Shown piece by piece: positions 24,931-32,773 of a stretch of 64,000 bases of DNA. This stretch comes from Arthrobacter sp. UNC362MFTsu5.1 (GTDB taxonomy: Bacteria; Actinomycetota; Actinomycetes; Actinomycetales; Micrococcaceae): positions 124,001-188,000 of the forward strand of contig NZ_JMLE01000008.1 of NCBI RefSeq assembly GCF_000685965.1, written 5' to 3'. The notes beneath the pieces are model-generated. The model searched no databases, was not told where the DNA came from, and saw only the letters and a program-made list of their open reading frames with translations. The first letter of the stretch is position 1; every line of letters starts with the position of its first letter. Both the position numbers and the translations under genes were made by a program.

Positions 24931-25995
24931 CTAGGTGCGCGGCTGCAGCAGGGGAGAGCCTGCCATGCCGCGCCCGCCCGCCAGCCCGTCGATCACCCCA
25001 CGGATCGCATCCACCGAGGAGGTGTGCGGCTCCCACCCGAGCACCTCGCGCGCGCGGCTGGTGTCCATTACCGGGGCGCCTTCGGCCATCGCAATCCAGC
25101 CTGCGTCCGTTGGCTGCAGGTGAAGCCGCCAGCTTAAGTCCACGGCCGCTCGGACCAGCGGGAACGGAACAGGCAGCCACCTCTTGGCATGGAAAATCCG
25201 TGCGAGTTCCACCGGCCCGATCACGGGCTCGGCGGCAATGTTGAACGCGCCGGCCGCACGGCGGTCGAGAACGCGCCAGTACGCGTCAGCGAGGTCGTCG
25301 GCATGGACCGCCTGGAAGGCCAGGCCGCGGGGCAACGGAATGATCGGCAGGCTGGGATTCCGCGGCAGCAGCCGGGGAATCAGGCGGCCGAGGAAGTACC
25401 GGCCGATCTCGCTGCCTGCCTCAGCCTGGAAGGAGAGCGCCGGACGCAGCCTTGAAACGGTGATGCCAGGATTTTCTGCTGCAAACCTGTCCAGCAGGGC
25501 TTCCTGTTCGGCCTTATGCCGGCTGTAGTGTGATTCCTCGATGCCGGTGACCGGCCAGTCCTCGTGCCGCCGCGTTTCCTTGCCGGAGCGGCTGTACGCC
25601 CCCATGGAGGACGCGCACACCACGTGCCGCACACCGGCTTCCCTGGCTGCGCGGAGGACGTTCGCAGTCCCCGTCACGTTCGTCCGATGCAGGACCGCCT
25701 CGTCGCGGTTCGGCTGGAGGATCCACGCCAGGTGCACCACCGCATCCGCCCCGGCGAGCGCCGCGCGCAGCTGCCCGCCGTCGTCGTCCGCTATGTCCAG
25801 GGCGTGCCATTCCACGCCCGAGTAGGGCGCCACCGTGAGGTCCGGCGTGCGGCGGCCGATTCCCGCAAGTTCCAGCTCACCCGGCCCGTCTGTGTTTGGC
25901 CGTTCGGTACCGTGCCGCGCCGACCGCTCCTGCTGGAGGCGCCGCAACAGGGCCGTGCCCACATTTCCGCTGGCGCCAGTGATGACGATCCGCAT
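24931..25995 (-). CDS. NAD-dependent epimerase/dehydratase (extended SDR)
   Basis: This 354-residue protein has the extended short-chain dehydrogenase fold. The NAD-binding motif MRIVITGASGNVGTALLRRL is at the N-terminus, DIADD marks the adenine-binding acid, and the catalytic pattern is SSMGAYSRS with YSRHKAEQEALLDRF (Tyr-x3-Lys). The C-terminal half shapes an unknown nucleotide-sugar or other substrate site. It is closest to NAD-dependent epimerase/dehydratase proteins annotated as UDP-glucose 4-epimerase-like, but no substrate is supported. ATG 25995 follows GAAGGGCGG. It is divergent from the spermidine synthase-like gene. Confidence 0.83.
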   Translation of the reverse strand: MRIVITGASGNVGTALLRRLQQERSARHGTERPNTDGPGELELAGIGRRTPDLTVAPYSGVEWHALDIADDDGGQLRAALAGADAVVHLAWILQPNRDEAVLHRTNVTGTANVLRAAREAGVRHVVCASSMGAYSRSGKETRRHEDWPVTGIEESHYSRHKAEQEALLDRFAAENPGITVSRLRPALSFQAEAGSEIGRYFLGRLIPRLLPRNPSLPIIPLPRGLAFQAVHADDLADAYWRVLDRRAAGAFNIAAEPVIGPVELARIFHAKRWLPVPFPLVRAAVDLSWRLHLQPTDAGWIAMAEGAPVMDTSRAREVLGWEPHTSSVDAIRGVIDGLAGGRGMAGSPLLQPRT

Positions 25996-26153
25996 GCCCG
26001 TCCGCCCTTCCGAATGGCTGGAAAGCACCGACCGACGTACCGGTCGGGCCGGCCAGCGTGTTTGGTTCGGAATTAACGCTACAGGCCACCGCTTAATGAG
26101 CAACCGTGACGCTGCCGCCGTCGGAGGCGGGGCGGGTCAACTAGGGTTGATGC

Positions 26154-26177
26154 ATGAGCAACACGGTGGCCGGCTAA
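26154..26177 (+). other. Seven-codon leader in frame with the spermidine synthase-like gene
   Basis: ATG at 26154 encodes MSNTVAG and then TAA at 26175-26177, directly followed by the ATG of the next gene in the same frame. TAGGGT lies 6 bases before this ATG, as for a leaderless transcript. It could be a leader peptide, or an interrupted N-terminus. Confidence 0.4.
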
Positions 26178-27095
26178 ATGGCACGTAAGGGCCGGGCTGC
26201 CGGCAGGAACCCTGAACGTTCGACGCCGGGAGTTGTGGAAGTGCCGAAGGGAACCCGCCCTGACGGGCCGGTTGAGGGCGTGTATTACATCGATACCGGG
26301 GACTGCGAGCTGATCGCGGACCAGGACAACTCAAACGGCTGGCTCCTGCGGATCAACGGCGTCATGAGCTCGCACATCGACCTTGCCGACCCCCTCTTCC
26401 TCGATTTCGAGTACATGCGCTGGATGTCCGCGCTGGTGGAATCACGGTGGCCCCGGGAGGCCAGGCCCAAGCTGCGCGCCCTGCACCTGGGCGGCGGTGC
26501 GTGCTCGCTGGCGCGCTACTTCCACGCCGCGTACCCGGAAGCCCGCCAGGTGGTGGTGGAGTTGGACGGCAAGCTCGCCGAGTACGTCCGCGGCTGGTTC
26601 GATCTGCCCAAGGCCCCGTTGCTGCGGCTGCGCGTGGGCGAAGCGCGTGAGGTGACGGAGTCGCTGACGCCCCAGACCCGTGACGTGATCATCCGCGATG
26701 TGTTTGCCGGTGCCCTGACGCCCCGGCCGCTGACCACTGCCGAGTTCAACGGGCACGCCAAGCGCGTGCTGGCTCCCGGCGGGATCTATGTGGTGAATTC
26801 CGGCGACGCTCCGGACCTGAAGAATGCCCGTGAGGATGCCGCCACCATCGCGGCCGTCTTCGAGCACACCCTGATCATTGCCGATCCCGCCATGCTCAAA
26901 GGCAGGCGCTACGGCAACATGGTGATGGCCGGCAGCGACCAGCCGTTCGACGACGACCCCCAACTGGCCCGCAGGCTCCTGGGCGGCGGCGTCCCCGCCC
27001 ACATCTGGGATGACGCCAAAGTTCGGGCCTTTGCAGCCGGCGCAGCCGTCCGCCATGACCCCGAACCGCCGACGCGCGGCTCGTCGGCTGCGTAG
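26178..27095 (+). CDS. Spermidine synthase-like SAM-binding protein
   Basis: The 305-residue product has the aminopropyltransferase/spermine-spermidine synthase Rossmann fold. LRALHLGGGACSLARYFHA is the SAM-type glycine motif, QVVVELDGKLAEYVRGWF provides the ribose-binding acid, and DVIIRDVFAGALTPRPLTTAEF resembles the catalytic aspartate loop. Typical spermidine synthases have a GGGDG motif; here GGGAC replaces it, so true polyamine synthesis is doubtful. ATG 26178 immediately follows a seven-codon in-frame mini-reading frame with its own -10-like element. Two hairpins follow the gene. I call the fold, not the reaction. Confidence 0.78.
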   Translation: MARKGRAAGRNPERSTPGVVEVPKGTRPDGPVEGVYYIDTGDCELIADQDNSNGWLLRINGVMSSHIDLADPLFLDFEYMRWMSALVESRWPREARPKLRALHLGGGACSLARYFHAAYPEARQVVVELDGKLAEYVRGWFDLPKAPLLRLRVGEAREVTESLTPQTRDVIIRDVFAGALTPRPLTTAEFNGHAKRVLAPGGIYVVNSGDAPDLKNAREDAATIAAVFEHTLIIADPAMLKGRRYGNMVMAGSDQPFDDDPQLARRLLGGGVPAHIWDDAKVRAFAAGAAVRHDPEPPTRGSSAA

Positions 27096-27143
27096 CCGCC
27101 ACCTCTATAGCGGCCGCACAACGTAGGCGCAAGACCGGTGCAA

Positions 27144-27198
27144 CAAAAGCCCCGGCAGCCGCAAAGTTGGCTCAAGAATCGGCTTTTGTGCCGTTTTT
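27144..27198 (+). terminator. Structured hairpin with T-run after spermidine synthase-like gene
   Basis: CAAAAGCC (27144-27151) pairs with GGCTTTTG (27181-27188), enclosing a smaller AGCC/GGCT stem, and TTTTT follows at 27194-27198. It lies 48 bases after the stop and can act as an intrinsic terminator. Confidence 0.5.
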
Positions 27199-27267
27199 CG
27201 CCATCCGGGCGCTGTGCGCGCTGTAAGTTTGTGGAAGCTCTCCGCTTTCCCCCAAGACCGGAGGGCA

Positions 27268-27311
27268 GGAAGCCCCCGCGCTTGAGTCCACTGACTCGCG
27301 CAGGGGCTTCC
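27268..27311. terminator. Bidirectional terminator between convergent genes
   Basis: Arms 27268-27281 and 27298-27311 (GGAAGCCCCCGCGC against GCGCAGGGGCTTCC) pair over 14 positions with one mismatch. The loop has an inner GAGT/ACTC pairing, and TTCATTT follows. It ends 13 bases before the stop of the opposing GAF-ANTAR gene, so it can serve both strands. Confidence 0.72.
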
Positions 27312-27324
27312 TTCATTTCTACCT

Positions 27325-28083
27325 CTAGTGCGGCCGGCCCCCGGTACCGGGAAGCTCGGTACCCGGAAGTTCGCTACCCGGAAGTTCCGCGCCGGACAGG
27401 ATATCCGCGGCGATGGCGTGCAGCTTGCTGTCGTTGGCCCGTGCCGCCAGGTGCAGGAGGTCCATGGCCTGGTCCCGGCTGCAGCGGTTCTGCAGCATCA
27501 CCAGGGACACGGCGGCGTCAATGACAGCCCGCGATTTGAGGGCTGAGCGGAGGTGCTCGGGATAGATCTCCGCCGGATGGACACGCAGCGCGAGCCGGAG
27601 GATCCGGGAGATCGAGTCGGTGTGCTCCTCGACCGAAGCGATCGTGGCGGCGTCGAACGCGTCGGTGCTGCGGGCATAGCAGTTCAGCGCAGCAGCGGCG
27701 CCTTGGTCGGTGCGGATCGGAACGGCGAGGACTGACCGGATGCCCTCTCCCGAGACGGCCTCCGCATAGTGCTCCCACCGGCTGTCATTGAGCAGATCCG
27801 GGACCAGCACCGTGTGCTGTTGCCGGAGGGCCGTCAGGCAAGGACCGTCGTCGTAGTCGTATTGCTTCTCGTCCATCCGCAGGGCCTCGTCGTCGCTGCT
27901 GGCCACGGTTGCCGGGCTGCCGTTCCGCTCAACTGTGATGGCGCACAGCATCGGATCGCGCCCGCCCAGGCGGGAAGCGGAGATGGTGGTCAGGCTCAGA
28001 AGGAACTCGGTGAATCCCGGACTGTCGAGCAGCAGGTCCTGGAGTTGCTCGGCCGTGGGTGCGTCGTCTGTCTCGGGAGCCAT
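27325..28083 (-). CDS. GAF and ANTAR domain signalling protein
   Basis: This third GAF-ANTAR protein of the window (252 residues) has a GAF domain at about residues 25-165 (DEKQYDYDDGPCLTALRQQ, IRSVLAVPIRTDQGAAAALN). The ANTAR domain is at about 175-232 (ALKSRAVIDAAVSLVMLQN), and a repetitive tail of SELPGTELPGTGG units follows. It should bind RNA hairpins as an antiterminator. ATG 28083 is the first codon that fits the family length; the frame stays open upstream and a longer form cannot be excluded. It is convergent with the spermidine synthase-like gene. Confidence 0.83.
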   Translation of the reverse strand: MAPETDDAPTAEQLQDLLLDSPGFTEFLLSLTTISASRLGGRDPMLCAITVERNGSPATVASSDDEALRMDEKQYDYDDGPCLTALRQQHTVLVPDLLNDSRWEHYAEAVSGEGIRSVLAVPIRTDQGAAAALNCYARSTDAFDAATIASVEEHTDSISRILRLALRVHPAEIYPEHLRSALKSRAVIDAAVSLVMLQNRCSRDQAMDLLHLAARANDSKLHAIAADILSGAELPGSELPGTELPGTGGRPH

Positions 28084-28258
28084 GGCGGCCTCGATCCTTG
28101 AAAGCCGGGCCACTTGGGGCCGGTCGGAGGCCGCGGACTCTTGATCGCCCGCAACCACGGTGGTGGATATGGACAGATTCGACGCACTGTCACCAGCGAA
28201 GGCTCTCCGACATCTCCTACCTCTGACACTACGCTGTGTAGAGGCCCGAACATAGGGC

Positions 28259-29155
28259 TCAGCGCCTGCCCAGGAGGGCCTCCCCGTGCTCGACTGTCTG
28301 GTCCCGTAGCGCCTGCACCACGGCGGCCACCGCCGGCCGCCGCATGGAGTCCGGCCGCAGCACCATCCAGTAGGGAAGCCGTTCGGAGAAGGCATCCGGA
28401 AGCAGCCTGACCAGGTCCTGGTGCAGGTCTCCCATGAAGCATGGCAGGAAGCCGATGCCCGCGCCGGCGCGGGTCGCCTCCACATGGACAAAAACGTTGG
28501 TCGAGCTCAGGCCGTCCTTCATGGCGGGGACGAGCCGGCGCGGGGCGTCGAGATCGTCCACCTGGAGCATCGAGTCCACGAAGTAGACCAGAGGATGTTC
28601 CGTCAGTTCCTCCACCGTTGCCGGCGTTCCGTTTTCGGCCAGGTAGGCCCGGGAGGCGTACATTCCCAGCACGTATTCGCCCAGCTTAAAGGCCTCGGCA
28701 CGGTGCACCTGGGGCTCACCCACCACCACCTCGATGTCCAGTCCGGAGCGCTGCTGCAGGGCCCGCCGGGTGACGGTCACGATCTCCACGCTGAGCCCGG
28801 GGTGCTGGCGGCGCAGCCGTGCCACCGCCGGGGCGGCGATGTAGGCGCTGAAGCCGTCAGTGGCCGTCATGCGGACAACCCCCGTGATGGGGTCAGGTGC
28901 TTTGCCGGGCTGGCCCAGGCTGCGCACGGCCTGTTCAACCTGCTCGGCCACCAGCACGGCCTCCGCGCCGAGTTCGGTGAGTTCCCAGGCGCCGGCCGCC
29001 CGGGAGAGGACCCGCCCGCCCAGCGTCTTCTCCAAGGCCGCTATTCGGCGCGAAACGGTGGTGTGGTTCAGTCCCAGGGCCTGCGCCGCCGTCGTGAATT
29101 TAGCTGAGCGCGAGACGGCCAGCAGGACCAGAAGGTCATCGGGATTAGTGTCCAT
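28259..29155 (-). CDS. LysR family transcriptional regulator
   Basis: The 298-residue product has an N-terminal winged helix (KFTTAAQALGLNHTTVSRRI, AALEKTLGGRVLSR) and a periplasmic-binding-like effector domain. It is divergent from an MHS-family transporter and a 3-hydroxybutyrate dehydrogenase gene, and LysR regulators usually control such divergent neighbours in response to the transported compound. ATG 29155 is chosen because the helix-turn-helix then begins at the usual position. The 132-bp divergent region carries repeated TGCA elements close to this start, suggesting autoregulation. Confidence 0.87.
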   Translation of the reverse strand: MDTNPDDLLVLLAVSRSAKFTTAAQALGLNHTTVSRRIAALEKTLGGRVLSRAAGAWELTELGAEAVLVAEQVEQAVRSLGQPGKAPDPITGVVRMTATDGFSAYIAAPAVARLRRQHPGLSVEIVTVTRRALQQRSGLDIEVVVGEPQVHRAEAFKLGEYVLGMYASRAYLAENGTPATVEELTEHPLVYFVDSMLQVDDLDAPRRLVPAMKDGLSSTNVFVHVEATRAGAGIGFLPCFMGDLHQDLVRLLPDAFSERLPYWMVLRPDSMRRPAVAAVVQALRDQTVEHGEALLGRR

Positions 29156-29287
29156 ATCTGCAATTCTGCACACAAGGGGTGCTGGTTTGGCCATTGAAGT
29201 GCAGAGTTTCTGCGGCAATACTCATCTGAGCCCATTCAGTGCTGTGGATCACAGCGCGTGTCATCGTGGACACTAAGGAGAACAAAC
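29156..29287. promoter_or_regulatory. Divergent LysR/MFS promoter region
   Basis: Near the LysR start two TGCA half-sites occur as TGCAATTCTGCA (29159-29170), and GTGCAGAGTTTCTGC follows about 30 bases further on. This is the expected location of LysR binding sites. The transporter start is preceded by AAGGAG. Confidence 0.4.
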
Positions 29288-30667
29288 ATGAGCGTAGAAC
29301 AACGCTCGGCAACACCGGCCGATTCCGCCCCAAAGGGCGCGGGCCTGAAAAAGATCGTCGCAGCATCCATGGTTGGCACCGTGGTGGAGTGGTACGAATT
29401 CTTCCTCTACGCCACCGCAGCGACCCTGGTGTTCGGGAAGTACTTCTTCCCAGCCACCGGTAACGAGCTGGACGGCATCATCCAGGCCTTCATCACGTAC
29501 GCCGTTGGCTTCGTGGCCCGCCCGCTCGGCGGCATCGTCTTCGGCCAGATCGGCGACAAGCTGGGCCGCAAGCCCACCCTGCAGCTCACCATCGTGATCA
29601 TCGGTGTGTCCACCTTCCTGATGGGCTGCCTCCCCGGCTTTGCCGAGATCGGCTACCTCGCACCGGCACTCCTGGTGTTCCTGCGCTTCATCCAGGGTTT
29701 TGCGCTGGGCGGCGAATGGGGCGGCGCGGTGCTCCTCGTCGCAGAGCACAGCCCCAACAAGTCACGCGGATTCTGGTCCAGCTGGCCCCAGTCCGCCGTT
29801 CCGGTGGGCAACCTGCTCGCCACGCTGGTCCTGTTCATCATGTCCAACGTCCTGAGCAGCGCGGACTTCCTCAGCTGGGGCTGGCGCGTGGCGTTCTGGC
29901 TCTCCGCCGTGATCGTGTTCGTCGGCTACTACATCCGCACCAACGTCTCCGAGTCGCCGATCTTCCTGGAAGCGAAGGCACAGCTGGAGCAGGAGCAGGC
30001 TGTCAGCTACGGCGTCGGCGAGGTCATCCGCAAGTACCCCAAGGGCATCCTGCAGGCCATGGGCCTCCGGTTCGCGGAAAACATCATGTACTACCTCGTG
30101 GTCAGCTTCGCCATCGTGTACCTCAAGAGCGTCCACAAGTACGACACGTCCTCGCTTCTGCTGGCGCTGCTGATCGCCCACGTCATCCACTTCCTGGTCA
30201 TCCCGCAGGTGGGACGCCTCGTGGACAGCTGGGGCAGGAAGCCCGTGTACCTGGTCGGCGCCATTACCGGAGCCACCTGGCCGTTCTTCGCCTTCCCCAT
30301 GTTCGACACCAGGAACGCAGTGGTGATCGTCCTCGCCGTCACCATCGGCCTGTGCCTTCACGCCTTTATGTACGCCGGCCAGCCCGCCATCATGGCTGAG
30401 CTCTTCCCCACCCGGATGCGCTACGCCGGGGTATCCCTGGGCTCGCAGGTCACCTCGATCTTCGCCGGTTCGCTGGCGCCGCTCCTGGCCACCCAGTGGC
30501 TCAAGGACACCGGATCATGGGTGCCCACCGCCATTTACCTGGTGGTGGCGTGCGCCATCACCACGGTGGCAGTGTTGAGCCTCAAGGAAACCAAGGGCAT
30601 TGCCCTGGAGGATGTGGACCGGGCCGACGCCGAACGCGAAGGCCTGCCTGTAGCAGCCACACGCTGA
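29288..30667 (+). CDS. MFS transporter, metabolite:H+ symporter (MHS) type
   Basis: This 459-residue protein has 12 predicted membrane segments and MHS-family hallmarks: MVGTVVEWYEFFLYATAATL at the first helix, FGQIGDKLGRKPTLQLTI in loop 2-3 and ALGGEWGGAVLLVAEHSP. It should import an organic acid or similar metabolite with protons. The downstream gene encodes a 3-hydroxybutyrate dehydrogenase-like enzyme and the divergent gene a LysR regulator, so beta-hydroxybutyrate or a related hydroxy acid is a reasonable substrate (inference). The AAGGAG ribosome site is 7 bases before ATG 29288. A strong hairpin separates it from the next gene. Confidence 0.87.
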   Translation: MSVEQRSATPADSAPKGAGLKKIVAASMVGTVVEWYEFFLYATAATLVFGKYFFPATGNELDGIIQAFITYAVGFVARPLGGIVFGQIGDKLGRKPTLQLTIVIIGVSTFLMGCLPGFAEIGYLAPALLVFLRFIQGFALGGEWGGAVLLVAEHSPNKSRGFWSSWPQSAVPVGNLLATLVLFIMSNVLSSADFLSWGWRVAFWLSAVIVFVGYYIRTNVSESPIFLEAKAQLEQEQAVSYGVGEVIRKYPKGILQAMGLRFAENIMYYLVVSFAIVYLKSVHKYDTSSLLLALLIAHVIHFLVIPQVGRLVDSWGRKPVYLVGAITGATWPFFAFPMFDTRNAVVIVLAVTIGLCLHAFMYAGQPAIMAELFPTRMRYAGVSLGSQVTSIFAGSLAPLLATQWLKDTGSWVPTAIYLVVACAITTVAVLSLKETKGIALEDVDRADAEREGLPVAATR

Positions 30668-30681
30668 GCTGCCTGAGTTTT

Positions 30682-30710
30682 GGCCGGCTCCAGCCCCGCT
30701 GGAGCCGGCC
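30682..30710 (+). terminator. Hairpin between MFS and dehydrogenase genes
   Basis: GGCCGGCTCCAGC and GCTGGAGCCGGCC pair perfectly over 13 bp with a three-base loop, 15 bases after the transporter stop. No T-tract follows (AAAAAA instead), so it may lower readthrough or protect the transporter mRNA end. Confidence 0.55.
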
Positions 30711-30748
30711 GGCTCGCTGAAAAAATCTTTGAACTGGAAGGCTGGGTT

Positions 30749-31498
30749 ATGGAAAACACGCTGAACGGCCGCAAGGCCCTGGTCACCGGAGGCGCCGGCG
30801 GCATCGGCGCTGCCAGTGTGCGGGCCCTCGCCGCACGGGGCGCCAAAGTGGTGATCGCCGACGTCGACGAGGCCGCCGCGGCAGCACTTGCCGATGAAGT
30901 GGGCGGCACCGCCTGGGCAGTGGACCTGCTGGATGTGGATGCCTTGGCAACCCTCAGCCTGGACTGCGACATCCTGGTCAACAACGCCGGGATCCAGCGC
31001 ATCAGCCCCATTGAGGAATACGATCCGGCCGACTTCCGCCGGCTCATCACCCTCATGCTCGAGGCGCCGTTCCTGCTGATCCGGGCGGCGCTGCCCCACA
31101 TGTACGCGAACAACTTCGGCCGGATCATCAACCTCTCGTCGGTACACGGAATCCGTGCCTCCCCGTTCAAGAGCGCGTACGTTTCGGCCAAGCACGGACT
31201 GGAAGGGCTCAGCAAGGTGACGGCGCTGGAGGGCGGGGACCACGGTGTCACCTCCAACTGCATCAATCCGGGCTACGTGCGCACGCCCCTGGTGGAGTCG
31301 CAGATTGCCGACCAGGCCAAGGTCCACGGCATCCCCGAATCCGAGGTGCTGGCGAAAATCATGCTGACCGAGTCCGCCATCAAGCGGCTCGTGGAGCCGG
31401 AAGAAGTCGCGTCGCTGGTTGCCTGGCTCGCCTCGAACGACGCCGGCATGGTCACCGGCGCCAGCTACACCATGGACGGCGGCTGGTCGGCTCGTTAG
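30749..31498 (+). CDS. 3-hydroxybutyrate dehydrogenase (SDR)
   Basis: The 249-residue short-chain dehydrogenase has the NAD motif ALVTGGAGGIGAASVRAL, NNAGIQ, and the catalytic set NLSSVHGIRASPFKSAYVSA-KHG (Ser, Tyr, Lys). The stretch SPFKSAYVSAKHGLEGLSK and the later GYVRTPLVESQI match D-beta-hydroxybutyrate dehydrogenases closely. It would oxidise 3-hydroxybutyrate to acetoacetate with NAD, linking to ketone-body or PHB use. It sits behind an MHS transporter and a LysR regulator. ATG 30749 is preceded by GGAAGG. The assignment rests on motifs and could cover a related hydroxy acid. Confidence 0.83.
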   Translation: MENTLNGRKALVTGGAGGIGAASVRALAARGAKVVIADVDEAAAAALADEVGGTAWAVDLLDVDALATLSLDCDILVNNAGIQRISPIEEYDPADFRRLITLMLEAPFLLIRAALPHMYANNFGRIINLSSVHGIRASPFKSAYVSAKHGLEGLSKVTALEGGDHGVTSNCINPGYVRTPLVESQIADQAKVHGIPESEVLAKIMLTESAIKRLVEPEEVASLVAWLASNDAGMVTGASYTMDGGWSAR

Positions 31499-31505
31499 TT
31501 TCGGT

Positions 31506-31525
31506 CCGCCCGCAGTTGCGGGCGG
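31506..31525. terminator. Hairpin in convergent intergenic region
   Basis: CCGCCCGC and GCGGGCGG pair perfectly over 8 bp around AGTT, 8 bases after the dehydrogenase stop. The opposing LysE gene ends at 31617; the remaining 90 bases show nothing further. Confidence 0.5.
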
Positions 31526-31616
31526 CACGGACATGTTCCGCGTGCTCGCTCGTTCCTCGCTTAGACGCACGCTTCCACATGCCCGACGCCGCCCGCCTCC
31601 AACTGCGCGGCACAAA

Positions 31617-32252
31617 CTATGGCTTTGCACCTGTTAAGGCGAGGGTGCCTCCGAGGGCGATCATCATTGCTCCTCCCGTGGTGCTCAGCGTGGAGATGCG
31701 CCGCGGGGAGCGGGCGAACCACTGGCGGGCGGTTCCTGCTGCCAGCGCCCAGATGCTGTCCGAGACGAGGGCGATCAGCAGGAACACCGCCCCCAGGCTG
31801 GCAAGCTGCAGCGGGATTCCGCCGGCGGAGTACTCCACGAACTGGGGCAGCACCGCCACGAAGAACACCAGCGACTTCGGGTTGGTGGCGCCCACAACGA
31901 ATCCTTGCCGGAGGACCCGGAAAGTGGAGCCGGAACGCGAAGGATCGGCCGCCGTCGTACTTGTTCCACGGTGCCGGATCGCCTGGATGCCGAGGAACAC
32001 GAGGTAGGCTGCGCCGGCGAACTTCACGATCGTGAAGAGCAGGACCGACTGCGCCAGGGCAACACCCACACCGAGCGCCACCGCAAGGATCTGCGGGACC
32101 ATTCCCAGCGCATTTCCCAGGACACTCAGCAGCCCGCCCTTGCGGCCCAGGGCCAGGCTGCGTCCGATCACGAACAGCACGCTCGGCCCGGGGACGGCAA
32201 TCAGGACGGCGGCGGCCAGGGCAAAAGTCAGCAGATTGCTCAGTGGAACCAT
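31617..32252 (-). CDS. LysE family amino-acid exporter
   Basis: This 211-residue membrane protein has the LysE/RhtB pattern. The conserved first helix is LLTFALAAAVLIAVPGPSVLF, followed by VIGRSLALGRKGGLLSVLGNALG, FAGAAYLVFLGIQAIR, and ATNPKSLVFFVAVLPQFV in the second half, about six membrane segments in all. Such proteins export amino acids or their derivatives. No paired LysG-type regulator is adjacent. It is convergent with the dehydrogenase gene and followed by nothing on its own strand. The substrate is unknown. Confidence 0.88.
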   Translation of the reverse strand: MVPLSNLLTFALAAAVLIAVPGPSVLFVIGRSLALGRKGGLLSVLGNALGMVPQILAVALGVGVALAQSVLLFTIVKFAGAAYLVFLGIQAIRHRGTSTTAADPSRSGSTFRVLRQGFVVGATNPKSLVFFVAVLPQFVEYSAGGIPLQLASLGAVFLLIALVSDSIWALAAGTARQWFARSPRRISTLSTTGGAMMIALGGTLALTGAKP

Positions 32253-32319
32253 GACTGATTTTAGCGCCGGGGAAGCCCTGGGTAGCCCGGGGAAGCCCTG
32301 GGTGGCCCGGCCAGTATTG

Positions 32320-32598
32320 CTACTCCGGCGTTCGAACCTGCCGATAGTCGTAGTAGATCACCTCGGGTACCAGGTCGGGGTGGGCGTCAGCCGCCGTCCG
32401 CAGGCCCAGCGACGAGCCGTGGATGACCGTCACCACGCCAAGCCGGCGGCCGTTGAAGGGGTCGTCGGCAAGGACTACGTCCCCGATCTTGAACGGTACG
32501 GTGGCCGTGCGGATTTTCTGCGCTGCGGCCTTCAGCCATGAGATCAAGCGGCGCCGGGCGCGGGGGAAGGGAGGCCGGGAGGCTGGATGATCCTTCAT
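32320..32598 (-). CDS. Small basic hypothetical protein
   Basis: I do not recognise the family. The 92-residue product has a basic N-terminus (RPPFPRARRRLISWLK) and a C-terminal beta-rich segment (VPFKIGDVVLADDPFNGRRL, GVVTVIH, EVIYYDYRQVRTP) that looks like a small SH3-like or KOW-like barrel. ATG 32598 follows an AAAGGAG site with 8 bases of spacing, which supports expression; GTG 32607 is an in-frame alternative. Neighbours give no clue to its job. Confidence 0.6.
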   Translation of the reverse strand: MKDHPASRPPFPRARRRLISWLKAAAQKIRTATVPFKIGDVVLADDPFNGRRLGVVTVIHGSSLGLRTAADAHPDLVPEVIYYDYRQVRTPE

Positions 32599-32773
32599 CA
32601 AAACCACTCCTTTGCAGTGCCTGAACCAGCAGGACTCGCAGGCGGTCCGGATGCTGCGGCAAGTGGTTCACGTCCGGTCTGCGCCTGGGGTCCAACCTAA
32701 GGCCAAATCCCACCCGTCGCTTGCGTAACTCTTACCCCTTCTGTACCGTCCAACACTCGAAATTTATTGGGCA

